Shown here piece after piece: positions 1 to 7,134 of a stretch of DNA of 16,901 bases. The position numbers and the translations under genes were made by a program. The notes beneath the pieces are model-generated. The model did not search any database. It was not told the origin of the DNA and saw only the letters and a list, made by a program, of their open reading frames with translations. The first letter of the stretch is position 1. The number at the start of each line of letters is the position of its first letter. Source of the stretch: JAVBKA01 sp031546715 (GTDB lineage: Bacteria > Bacillota > Clostridia > Oscillospirales > UBA929); contig JAVBKA010000018.1 of assembly GCA_031546715.1 (NCBI GenBank), positions 1-16,901 of the forward strand, in the 5' to 3' direction.

Positions 1-15
1 CGCCGCACCCAAGGC

Positions 16-1938
16 TTACCGCAATTTACCAAGCTCCCGCTTTGTCGCCGCAAAAGCCGAAACACACGGCATATACAGCAGTTTAAAGACCATAAACGAC
101 CATGCTGTCAGGGGCGTGAACACGCTTCTCAAGACCTCGTGAAGTGAATCCTCTTCTGTATTATAAAGCACTGCCATGGTGGAAACAACCGCTTCCTTTG
201 CGGTAAAGCCTGTCAAAATCGCAGTTGACGCTTCCCACTCACCAAAGCCCAGCGGCTTAAACACCGGAGAAATAAACGTACCGACATCTGCTAACAGGCT
301 GTCGTTGTCGTCCTCCACCATTTTAAAGCTTGAGTCAAAGCTTGACAAAAACCAAATAACAACGGTCGCCGCAAAAATAACGGTAAATGCGCGTTTCATA
401 AAGTCTCCCGCTTTGTCCACCAACAGCAGCAAAACGGTTTTCAAAGACGGCAAACGGTAAGGCGGAAGCTCCATAACAAAGGGAGTTTGACCGCTTTTAA
501 AGAATTTTAAGTCTTTAAAGAAGAATGCGCAAAGTACTGCAACCACAATGCCGATAAAATATATAGCCGTCATAACCAACGCCGCATGAGTGTCAAAAAA
601 GGCGGCAATAAACAGACCATATATAGGAACGCGGGCGGCGCAGGACATAAAGGGAGTTACCAAAATTGCAAGGCGGCGTTCCTTCGCACTGCTCATGGTA
701 CGTGTTGCCATAATGGCAGGAACACTGCAACCAAAGCCCATAATCATTGGGAAGAATGCTCGTCCGGAAAGTCCGAACCGTGAAAGAAATCTATCCATAA
801 CAAAGGCGGCACGAGCCATATAACCAGTGTCCTCTAATATAGACAAGAACAGGAACAGCAATAAAATTACAGGTAAAAAGCCAAGCATGGAGAATATACC
901 CGCCAGCACGCCGTCAACTACAAGACCTTGCACCCAATCCGAGGCATTTGCACTTTCCAAGGCAGTTCCGATTGTGCCAGTTATTAAGTCAAGAAGTCCT
1001 GCAAAGGAGTCAGCAATAAATGTCCCGATTGGTCCGAAGGTGAACCAAAAAACGAACGCCATTATTCCCACAAAGCACGGAATTGCGGCGATTTTATTAG
1101 TAAGTACACGGTCAATTTTGTTGGACAGGGTCATCTCCCCTGCTTTTCTTCCTCTGCGTATGTGCTCATTAACTAAATGTGAAACAAAGGTATATCTGGC
1201 ATCTGCAAGAGCCGCATCGGACTCTAAATCCATTTTATGCTCCATTAGTTCAACTATTTCTTGAATTATGTGCTTTTCATGATTATCAAGTCCAAGCTTG
1301 TCTTGAATAATAGCGTCGCCTTCAACCAGCTTTGTCGCTACATAACGTCTGGGCAAATGAGTTGCGGCGGATTTAGCCTCAACAAGGTGGGTAATGGAGT
1401 GAATCGCTTCGTGGAGATACCCTTCGCAAATGTCGTTTAACGGCGGAACAGTTTTTTTCACCGCGGCATCCTGCATAGCAACAATAAGCTGAGGTATGCC
1501 GTCGCCATTTCTGGCGGAAATGGGCACTACTGGAATGCCAAGCTCCTTTTGAAATTCTGCGAAATTTATAACGTCGCCATGAGCGAGAGCTTCGTCCATC
1601 ATGTTGAGGGCGATAACCATAGGCTTGCCTAGCTCACAAAGCTGAAGAGTTAGGTAAAGATTGCGCTCAAGGTTCGTTGCGTCAACAATATTGACAATAA
1701 CATCTACTTCATTGCTGGTCAAAAAGTCTCTGGAAACCACTTCTTCCAGGGTATAAGGTGATAACGAGTATATACCGGGCAAATCCACAAGCTGAATGTT
1801 TTTATGCTTAATAAGTGTTCCCGTTTTACGTTCAACAGTAACCCCCGGCCAGTTTCCCACATGCTGATTTGAGCCTGTAAGCTGATTAAAGAGGGTTGTT
1901 TTGCCGCTGTTCTGGTTTCCTGCAAGCGCAAATGTCAT
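16..1938 (-). CDS. feoB: Ferrous iron transporter FeoB, missing its last membrane helix
   Basis: FeoB is the membrane permease for Fe(II) with an N-terminal G-protein domain. All GTPase motifs are visible: G1 GNQNSGKTT (residues 7-15), G2 T34, G3 DLPG (52-55), G4 NMMD (112-115) and G5 SAR (141-143). A cytoplasmic spacer follows, then the Gate regions with several hydrophobic segments from about residue 290. The ATG overlaps the feoA stop in ATGA, so the two are translationally coupled. The protein is 640 residues and ends in KRELGKLR, just before the point where Clostridial FeoB proteins usually continue into a final helix. Beyond the TAA the same frame reads ALGAA up to the window edge, which resembles the expected continuation (RELGxxKWALGAA-like). 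It may be a recent nonsense truncation, a natural short form or a sequence error. Family assignment is secure; intactness is not. Confidence 0.95.
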   Translation of the reverse strand: MTFALAGNQNSGKTTLFNQLTGSNQHVGNWPGVTVERKTGTLIKHKNIQLVDLPGIYSLSPYTLEEVVSRDFLTSNEVDVIVNIVDATNLERNLYLTLQLCELGKPMVIALNMMDEALAHGDVINFAEFQKELGIPVVPISARNGDGIPQLIVAMQDAAVKKTVPPLNDICEGYLHEAIHSITHLVEAKSAATHLPRRYVATKLVEGDAIIQDKLGLDNHEKHIIQEIVELMEHKMDLESDAALADARYTFVSHLVNEHIRRGRKAGEMTLSNKIDRVLTNKIAAIPCFVGIMAFVFWFTFGPIGTFIADSFAGLLDLITGTIGTALESANASDWVQGLVVDGVLAGIFSMLGFLPVILLLFLFLSILEDTGYMARAAFVMDRFLSRFGLSGRAFFPMIMGFGCSVPAIMATRTMSSAKERRLAILVTPFMSCAARVPIYGLFIAAFFDTHAALVMTAIYFIGIVVAVLCAFFFKDLKFFKSGQTPFVMELPPYRLPSLKTVLLLLVDKAGDFMKRAFTVIFAATVVIWFLSSFDSSFKMVEDDNDSLLADVGTFISPVFKPLGFGEWEASTAILTGFTAKEAVVSTMAVLYNTEEDSLHEVLRSVFTPLTAWSFMVFKLLYMPCVSAFAATKRELGKLR

Positions 1939-2288
1939 TTTTGTGCTCCTCCCTCATTTGGTACGACTAAAATCCGACATGCGTCTTCCTTCCGAAGGCT
2001 TAAGTCATAACCTCGCAAGTGAATTTCCATAGGGTCGCCCAAGGGTGCGACTTTGCGTTTAAACAGCGGAATTTTCGGCGTAACACCCATGTCCAGCAGC
2101 CGTCTGCGCAGAGACCCCTCGCCTCCTACTTGAAATACCGTGCACCATGTACCAACAGGCAACTCAGACAGCGGGATAGCATTTTTTGCAACGTGCTGGG
2201 GAATCCCCGGAACGTGGCTATGGTCATGCTTATCGTTTATATCGTGTTGCGCGATGGTCTGAGGTCCGTGTCTATCTTTATTGTCCAT
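1935..2288 (-). CDS. feoA: FeoA-domain protein with His-rich N-terminal extension
   Basis: FeoA is a small cytoplasmic SH3-like protein that supports FeoB-dependent Fe(II) uptake. The FeoA domain covers roughly residues 38-112, including LPVGTWCTVFQVGG, LRRRLLDMGVTPK and the closing LRKEDACRILV. The family is usually about 75-85 residues; this one is 117 because of an extension of about 37 residues holding six histidines (H7, H15, H21, H23, H25, H32) with nearby Asp residues. The start is supported by GGAGG seven bases before the ATG, and I see no better downstream start. The gene is first in a two-gene operon with feoB (ATGA overlap). The extension could bind metal or be an unstructured tail; that is inference. 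Confidence 0.92.
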   Translation of the reverse strand: MDNKDRHGPQTIAQHDINDKHDHSHVPGIPQHVAKNAIPLSELPVGTWCTVFQVGGEGSLRRRLLDMGVTPKIPLFKRKVAPLGDPMEIHLRGYDLSLRKEDACRILVVPNEGGAQK

Positions 2289-2310
2289 ATGTAACCTCCA
2301 GAGTCTGTTT

Positions 2311-2345
2311 GTTAGCTATCCCTAAAAGAGTTATATCATACTAAC
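2311..2345 (-). promoter_or_regulatory. Candidate metal-responsive operator in the feoAB leader
   Basis: Two GTTA/TAAC-type imperfect inverted motifs lie between the -10 box and the ribosome site: GTTATATCATACTAAC at 2330-2345 and GTTAGCTATCCCTAA at 2311-2325 (plus-strand reading). The TTAG/CTAA character recalls DtxR/IdeR-type iron boxes, and feo operons are normally iron-repressed. Neither motif is a clean match to a known consensus, so this is only a candidate. Confidence 0.25.
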
Positions 2346-2360
2346 AAATCTTATATCCTT

Positions 2361-2388
2361 ATTATATAGGCTTTTTTTAGATTGTCAA
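2361..2388 (-). promoter_or_regulatory. Sigma-A promoter of feoAB
   Basis: Reading the minus strand, a perfect TTGACA (2388-2383) is followed after 16 bases by a perfect TATAAT (2366-2361). The predicted transcript starts about 65 bases before the feoA ATG. Confidence 0.75.
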
Positions 2389-2556
2389 TACAGATATTTC
2401 AAGTTGGCGATATTTTTTTCAGATGTATTGCAGGGCAGTGTGTGCAGGGCGTTGTGTCGGTATTCGGATTCTGCTTGTACAAGGTAGTAATTTGGTGTAT
2501 AGTTTAATAGAATTGTTCGATAACCTGTTCCCCCTTCTATAGTGCCGTGAAGCCCA

Positions 2557-2698
2557 ACCACCCCGTCGCTGTGCGCCACCCCTCCAAAGGAGGGGAATTT
2601 ACGAACAAAGTAGTTTATTCCCCTCTGTGAATTGGAATTTAAAAGTAAAGCACCTATTCCCCTCTGTGGAGGGTGCCAACCGCAGTTGGCGGGGTGGT
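2557..2698. repeat. MITE-like inverted repeat element in a gene-free stretch
   Basis: The left arm (2557-2598, beginning ACCACCCCG and ending GAGGGGAAT) is an imperfect reverse complement of the right arm (2656-2698, beginning ATTCCCCTC and ending CGGGGTGGT), with 57 bases between. A further ATTCCCCTCTGTGAAT fragment lies at about 2617-2632. A related arm occurs at 16732-16764, so the element is dispersed. The surrounding stretch 2389-2857 holds no credible gene; the open frames across it are products of the repeat. No transposase is present, so it would have to move in trans. Confidence 0.65.
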
Positions 2699-2857
2699 CG
2701 CCCAAGCAGCTTATTGCGGTAAATGGTTACCGAGCATGTCTAATAGTGTATGGCTGTTTTGACAAAAGTTTTGAGAACATGGCAAGTTTTGCGAATATTT
2801 CTGGAAAATTCTTGTCTTAATAGGTGAAGCCCCTGTAATATGCAGAGGAGGGATAAT

Positions 2858-3412
2858 GTGGAGGATGCTCAAATAGTTGAATTATACTGGTCTCGCAACC
2901 AGTCGGCAATCAATGAGAGCAGTGCAAAGTACGGTCAAATGCTCAAGCGCATTTCACATAGTATACTGTCAAATTATGAGGACTGCGAAGAATGCGTAAA
3001 CGATGCATACATAAAGGCATGGGACACCATGCCGCCCCAAAAGCCAGTCAGTCTTGCGGCGTACTTAGGACGCATTACCCGAAACATATCCATTAACCGC
3101 TGGCATAAGACCCATGCAAAAAAGCGTGGCGGTTATAACGAAATACTCACCGAACTGTCCGACTGTATTCCATCACCCGAAACTGTTGAAGCAGAGCTAG
3201 AAACTAAAGAGCTGACCAGAATTATAACCGCATGGCTGTATTCACTACCTCAAGACGACAGGGTTTTATTCCTCCGTCGTTACTGGTTTGGGGACAGCAT
3301 TGGCAGACTTGCGGCAGAATCCTTGACCACGCCAAACAAGCTGGCTGGGCGAATGTACCGCTTGCGTGAAAAATTAAAATCCGAGCTTGAAAAGGAGGAC
3401 ATTACGCTGTGA
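2858..3412 (+). CDS. ECF-like RNA polymerase sigma factor
   Basis: A sigma-70 family factor of the small (ECF-like) type, 184 residues from the chosen start. Region 2 is seen in ISHSILSNYEDCEECVNDAY followed by IKAWDTMPP, and YLGRITRNISINRW ends the helical core. Region 4 is at LPQDDRVLFLRRYWFGDS followed by TTPNKLAGRMYRLREKLK. I chose the GTG at 2858 over the ATG at 2840: AGAGGAGGG (2844-2852) sits five bases before the GTG, and VEDAQIVELYW matches the usual beginning MED.IIELYW of this Oscillospiraceae group. The gene overlaps the serpin gene downstream (GTGA), so sigma and serpin are made together. No clear sigma-A -10 box was found upstream; a TTGACA at 2759-2764 lacks a partner at normal spacing, leaving room for autoregulation by the sigma factor itself. 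Confidence 0.9.
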   Translation: MEDAQIVELYWSRNQSAINESSAKYGQMLKRISHSILSNYEDCEECVNDAYIKAWDTMPPQKPVSLAAYLGRITRNISINRWHKTHAKKRGGYNEILTELSDCIPSPETVEAELETKELTRIITAWLYSLPQDDRVLFLRRYWFGDSIGRLAAESLTTPNKLAGRMYRLREKLKSELEKEDITL

Positions 3413-4773
3413 ACAAAAAGGATTTATTCAACGCCGTCACGGATGTACCGGACGAGCTTGTTAATGAGGCAAAAAACACCAGACTAAAGCATTGGCTTCC
3501 GTGGCAGAAACTAACAGCACTTGCGGCTGCGACAGCGGTACTGCTTGGGGTTGTTTTTGGGCTGCCTTATTTTGTCGGTAGCTCAGGAGGGGCTTTGTTG
3601 GATGTGGTTTTCCCAAAGGCGTATGCGTTTAATGATATTTCTGCTCGTAAAGCGGTTATGGAGGAAAATCCTGTTGCCGATGATTTTCTTGCGTCATTAA
3701 ACGAATTTTCCTATAAAACAGCGTCGCAAATCTTTGCTGACAGGACGGGCAATACGAATTATTCTCCTGTTTCCCTCTATTTTGCGTTGGCAATGGCGGC
3801 AAGCGGAGCAGAGGGCAAAACGTCTTATGAATTGCTGTCTTTGTTAGGAGTACCCAGCCGAGCTGCACTTTCCACGCAATGCGGGAATCTTTATCGTCAG
3901 TTGTACAAAAATAACAGTATTGGGAAGTTAAAAATAGCTAACTCCTTGTGGATGGACGATCAGATTATTTGGAAGGACAGCTTTATAAAAAACGCCGCTG
4001 AAAACTTCTATGCCCGCTCCTTCAGCGTGGATTTTTCCAATGAAAAAACGGGTAAATCCATGGCAAAATGGATATCTGAGAATACAAATAACACCCTTGC
4101 TCCGGAAATTACACCTGTTCCGGAACAGATTTTATCAATACTAAACACGGTTTATTATTACGATGAGTGGTCAAATAGATTTGAAAAATCAAAAACCGCA
4201 AAGGGTGATTTTTATTTGTCAGCGGACGAAGCGGTGTCCACAGATTTTATGAATTCCGTAAAACTCGGCGGCTTCGCTAAAGGAGAGGATTTTACACGTT
4301 CCAGTCTTAACTTGAAAAATGGCGGAGAAATGGTGTTTGTTCTTCCCAAGGAAGGTGTTTCTCCACAAGAGCTTTTGAGTAGTGCTGAGAAAATGCGTAC
4401 TGTTTTTGAGGAGGGGCAAGAGGGTCACGGTGAAATAGTGTGGCAGATACCGAAGTTTAGCTTTGGGTCAAAGCTTGAGCTTGTTAATACGTTGAAAAGC
4501 TTGGGGGTGTATTCGGCGTTTGAGGGAAACGCTGATTTTTCGGGGATTACTGACCAAACTGCATTTATTTCGGGGGTTACGCAGGAAACTCATATTGGGG
4601 TTGATGAAAACGGGGTTGAAGCGTCTGCTTATACACAAATTTCTTTTATGGGGGCGGCAATGCCGGAGGATAAGGCGGAGATGATTTTGAATCGACCGTT
4701 TGTGTATGGGATTGTTGCGCCCAACGACACTCTACTATTTGTAGGAATTTGCAATAACCCCACCATAAAGTAG
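3409..4773 (+). CDS. Membrane-anchored serpin encoded with a sigma factor
   Basis: Serpins are suicide protease inhibitors that trap serine or cysteine proteases through a reactive-centre loop. Residues 1-34 are a short cytoplasmic segment (NAVTDVPDELVNEAKNTR), 35-56 one membrane helix, and about 97-454 a full serpin fold. Recognisable parts are NYSPVSLYFALAMAASGAEG (117-136), the hinge GVDENGVEASAYT (397-409) and the C-terminal signature NRPFVYGI followed by LLFVGICNNP. By counting from the hinge glycine G402 as P15, the scissile bond would be A416-A417, suggesting an elastase-like target. The start is GTG overlapping the sigma stop, with AGGAGG at 3393-3398. The N-terminal segment plus helix is like the membrane proteins that commonly follow this sigma-factor type, where an anti-sigma role is suspected; that role is inference here. 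The serpin fold itself is clear. Confidence 0.93.
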   Translation: MNKKDLFNAVTDVPDELVNEAKNTRLKHWLPWQKLTALAAATAVLLGVVFGLPYFVGSSGGALLDVVFPKAYAFNDISARKAVMEENPVADDFLASLNEFSYKTASQIFADRTGNTNYSPVSLYFALAMAASGAEGKTSYELLSLLGVPSRAALSTQCGNLYRQLYKNNSIGKLKIANSLWMDDQIIWKDSFIKNAAENFYARSFSVDFSNEKTGKSMAKWISENTNNTLAPEITPVPEQILSILNTVYYYDEWSNRFEKSKTAKGDFYLSADEAVSTDFMNSVKLGGFAKGEDFTRSSLNLKNGGEMVFVLPKEGVSPQELLSSAEKMRTVFEEGQEGHGEIVWQIPKFSFGSKLELVNTLKSLGVYSAFEGNADFSGITDQTAFISGVTQETHIGVDENGVEASAYTQISFMGAAMPEDKAEMILNRPFVYGIVAPNDTLLFVGICNNPTIK

Positions 4774-4785
4774 AATCCAACACAA

Positions 4786-5020
4786 GCAAAAAGTTTTGCT
4801 TGAGCTTTTTCAAAATCTCACGGATTTTTAAGGCAGAGCCTTAAATCGAGCCTCGCAAGGCTCGAAACCTGTCCTTTCGCCGAAGCGAACCAAACAATCG
4901 TAAGAAAAAACGCAACACAGCGCAGCGGCGTTGCGCTAAAATTTGGGCGTAGCAATAGCCTGAGATGGAACGGCTTGCTTGGGGGTTGTCGTTTTTTTCT
5001 CTCGTTGTATTATTGTTCTA
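4786..5020 (+). repeat. Hairpin-rich repeat, head module
   Basis: Begins 13 bases after the serpin stop with GCAAAAAGTTTTGCTTGAGC. It carries successive short hairpins: CAAGCAAAA/TTTTGCTTG, TAAGGC/GCCTTA (aga loop), CGAGCC/GGCTCG (tcgcaa loop) and GCGCA/TGCGC. The same module recurs inverted at about 10990-11222, its first 110 bases recur at 10665-10798, and its first 18 bases recur at about 16538-16556. The first hairpin may act as the transcription terminator of the serpin gene. No coding capacity is credible. Confidence 0.75.
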
Positions 5021-5743
5021 GTTCCGCTCATGCCGCGGGGGCACTTCCTTTACGAGGGGTGGTAAAGGAAGCAAAGCACCCTTTTTCGTTGCTCAAGTGC
5101 CCATAGAACGTTTGATGTGCGTGGTGGTTGCTTTCGTCCGATTCAACGTAGAATCGGTATATTTTGGGGGTGACATTAAATTTTTTGGGTAGGTTTTGCT
5201 GCAGTTTTGGTGTAATCGCAGATTTTTTTAGTTCCGCTCGTGTTGTCGCAATCTCTTGTAGGGCAAGGGCTCTGCTCTTGCCGTCCTTTGATGGGTTGCT
5301 TGTTTTCGGTGAATCGGCGTAGGGGCGAACTTTGTTCGCCCGAGGGTTGCTTTTTGGGGGTTATTCGCCTTGGCTTTGCTGGATTTCGGGTGAATCGCAG
5401 ATTTTTTCTCAGTTCCGCTCATGCCGCGGGGGCACTTCCTTTACGAGGGGTGGTAAAGGAAGCAAAGCACCCTTTTTCGTTGCTCAAGTGCCCATAGAAC
5501 GTTTGCTGTGCGTGGTGGTTGCTTTCGTCCGATTCAACCTAGAATCGGTATATTTTGCAGGTGATATTAAATTTTTGGGGTAGGTTTGTTGCAGCTTTGG
5601 TATAATCGCAGATTTTTTCTCGTTCCGCTCGTGTTGCCGCAATCTCTTGTAGGGCAAGGGCTCTGCTCTTGCCGTCCTTTGAGGGGTTGCTTGTTTTTCG
5701 GTGAATCGGCGTAGGGGCGAACTTTGTTCGCCCGAGGGTTGTA
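5021..5743 (+). repeat. Two tandem units (391-bp period) of a hairpin-rich repeat
   Basis: Unit 1 starts at 5021 (GTTCCGCTCATGCCGCGGGG) and unit 2 at 5412 with the same words, a period of 391 bases. Each unit contains CTTCCTTTAC/GTAAAGGAAG nested in GGGCACTT/AAGTGCCC, GATTC/GAATC, GGCAAG/CTTGCC and GGGCGAAC/GTTCGCCC hairpins in the same order. Unit 2 ends at about 5743, before the last 45 bases or so of unit 1. The first ~200 bases of a unit recur inverted at 10799-10989. Open frames here (5228-5833 on both strands) are compositional by-products. From 5744 to 5963 I see only AT-rich DNA with no gene or clear site. Confidence 0.8.
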
Positions 5744-5963
5744 GTGTTTTGTATGGGTAATATTTTTGGCTTGGGATTTTCTAAAATAATTCAAAAACAC
5801 AAAATTTGTTGAAAAAGTAGGCAAAACAGACACAACTGAGTAATATTTTTACCACACTTGCAATTTATTTTGATAAAAATGCTCAATGTTTTATTTGAAT
5901 AGTTTTTTTATCCGTAGTATAGTGTTTTTACAGGGCGATTCAAATTTTTTTAACCAGATTTCG

Positions 5964-6425
5964 TCACATACTTATGGACTGAATCGACTCACGGATTTTT
6001 TCCGCCGTTACAGGACGGTACAAATGCGACATCACGCTGGCTGCCATACTGAGGACTATGCCGTAAAAAGCACCCGTCAGAGAAACGGAGGTGCCTGGTC
6101 CCAGAGACGCAGGGTCTGACAGATTCTTGAGAATGATTATTCCACTGGCAACAAACAGAAGCAGTCCTGAGTAAATGCTGCCGCTTATATAGTACGGTAT
6201 CATTTTACTAAAGGTTATACTTTTTCCACAGGCTACGACCGCATACAGCGTAGAAAAAGCAAGTACCATTATAATGCTGGAAGGGTCATAAAAGTTTCTA
6301 AGGAGACCGCCTCCCCAATAAACCAAAACCGCAAATAGAATAAAGCCGACACATGCGCCTAATACCAGTCTGAGAACAGAAGCATTGGGCTTCGCAGCCT
6401 TAGAAATCCTAGTGCAGTGCGGCTG
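5964..6425 (-). CDS. Compact MotA/TolQ/ExbB-like membrane protein, start unclear
   Basis: The frame runs from an upstream stop at 6426-6428 to TGA at 5964, at most 153 codons. It encodes a first helix (GACVGFILFAVLVYWGGG), a second after FYDPSSIIMVLAFSTLYAVV, and a hairpin matching the MotA/TolQ/ExbB channel core: IIILKNLSDPASLGPGTSV then LTGAFYGIVL, comparable to the family's NLxDPxxLGPxxAxALLTTxYG pattern. The large cytoplasmic domain between helices 2 and 3 of true MotA is absent. No ATG or GTG with a ribosome site begins the frame; options are TTG at 6326, which would cut off helix 1, or ATT at 6407. It may be a 5'-damaged gene. In MotA-like proteins the channel uses ion flow to drive a partner; no MotB/ExbD partner is nearby. 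The coordinates given are the open frame. Confidence 0.6.
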   Translation of the reverse strand, partial: QPHCTRISKAAKPNASVLRLVLGACVGFILFAVLVYWGGGLLRNFYDPSSIIMVLAFSTLYAVVACGKSITFSKMIPYYISGSIYSGLLLFVASGIIILKNLSDPASLGPGTSVSLTGAFYGIVLSMAASVMSHLYRPVTAEKIRESIQSISM

Positions 6426-6461
6426 TTATTACTTGTTGTTATAACTGCTTGTTTTATACGT
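6420..6461. repeat. 42-bp sequence also found at the 3' end of the FliD-like gene
   Basis: The plus-strand stretch from CGGCTGTTATTAC to TTTTATACGT matches 8771-8813 at roughly 80 percent by eye, with shared words TTATAACTGC and TTTTATACGT. At 8771-8813 the words span the stop codon and terminator arm of the FliD-like gene. Here they sit directly upstream of the MotA-like frame. Confidence 0.5.
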
Positions 6462-6470
6462 TCCTTTGAA

Positions 6471-6494
6471 AAGAGAAACGAGATTCACCTCGTT
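6471..6494 (-). terminator. Probable terminator of the PPOX gene
   Basis: On the minus strand AACGAG-gtgaat-CTCGTT (6494-6477) is followed by TCTCTTTT. It lies about 80 bases past the stop of the flavoprotein gene. The stem is short, so confidence is moderate. Confidence 0.4.
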
Positions 6495-6571
6495 ATTACG
6501 TTTCTTCGCATTGCCCTTGCTACCGCACAGCGGTTTCGCTCTGCTTATTATCGATATCAAAGTGACCCATA

Positions 6572-6943
6572 TTAGATGGTTTGACTAACAGAAGTTGCAG
6601 TGATTTCTAAAACTCTTGTCAAAAAAGGAAATTTCTCTTTCATCATGTCAAACTCTTCACCGGAACTGATAAATCTAGCAGTGCCATCTACAACAAAGCC
6701 TGTACCCATCCCAATTTTGCCTTGAACTTCATGGCTTCCAAAGGTTAAAATGACGTTGTTATTCATGTTAATGTTTTTTTCTGTTTTATTAAGCCAAGCA
6801 GCGGGAATTAGTATTTTGTTGTCATCTTTAATTTGCAAGTAAATATTCCAAGTGTTTGCTACATGGGCATTATCTTCAGCCCATGTGGTAATTGAAACTA
6901 CCCCATTATGCGTTAGAACTTCTTTAACAATATCGTTAAACAT
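6572..6943 (-). CDS. Pyridoxamine 5'-phosphate oxidase-family (PPOX) FMN-binding protein
   Basis: A 123-residue single-domain split-barrel protein of the kind that binds FMN or F420 and acts in small flavin redox reactions. Supporting segments are HNGVVSITTW (12-21), AHVANTWNIYLQI, KILIPAAWLNKTEKNINMNN, VILTFGSHEVQG and GTGFVVDGTARFISSG, the usual order of barrel strands in this family. The length fits the short members. The ATG is preceded by TTTAGGAGT at good spacing, and a strong promoter lies just upstream, so it is probably transcribed alone. The substrate cannot be told from the sequence. The family call is fairly secure; a true pyridoxine-phosphate oxidase role is unlikely for this short form. 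Confidence 0.82.
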   Translation of the reverse strand: MFNDIVKEVLTHNGVVSITTWAEDNAHVANTWNIYLQIKDDNKILIPAAWLNKTEKNINMNNNVILTFGSHEVQGKIGMGTGFVVDGTARFISSGEEFDMMKEKFPFLTRVLEITATSVSQTI

Positions 6944-6992
6944 ATTTTTACTCCTAAAGTTGTATTTATGGATGACATAGACCCATAATACA

Positions 6993-7021
6993 ATTATATC
7001 AAATTTTTGTCTTTTTGTCGA
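6993..7021 (-). promoter_or_regulatory. Sigma-A promoter of the PPOX gene
   Basis: On the minus strand TCGACA (7021-7016), 17 bases, then a perfect TATAAT (6998-6993). The predicted leader is about 45 bases. Confidence 0.65.
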
Positions 7022-7060
7022 GAGTCCTTAAACAATAGATGATTATTGTTTATCCAAAAT

Positions 7061-7112
7061 CTCACCTCCTCTTCTTCGATATACTCATACGACATCTATT
7101 CTGGATAGTCAA
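7061..7112 (-). promoter_or_regulatory. Promoter-like boxes and strong ribosome site without a gene
   Basis: On the minus strand TTGACT (7112-7107), 17 bases, TATGAG (7089-7084), then AGGAGGTGAG (7070-7061). The best-spaced start, TTG at 7057, opens only the four codons TTG GAT AAA CAA before TAA, and these overlap the hairpin AAACAATA/TATTGTTT (7030-7051). A GTG inside the ribosome site opens 24 codons. This may be a decayed gene start or a leader-peptide arrangement. Confidence 0.25.
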
Positions 7113-7134
7113 CGCTTTATTATTCAATTCAGAA

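Noticed and set aside
2385..2705. Minus-strand open frame of 106 codons
   Set aside because: It runs through the inverted-repeat element and its GC-rich arms; no ribosome site and no family resemblance.
2840..2857. ATG at 2840 as the sigma factor start
   Set aside because: The ribosome site lies downstream of it, and the GTG at 2858 gives the family's normal N-terminus.
4786..5743. Possible CRISPR array from the regular repeats
   Set aside because: The period is 391 bases with only two units and no short repeat-spacer pattern.
5228..5833. Several overlapping open frames on both strands, 64-88 codons
   Set aside because: They lie in the tandem hairpin repeat, change between repeat copies, lack ribosome sites and have improbable composition.
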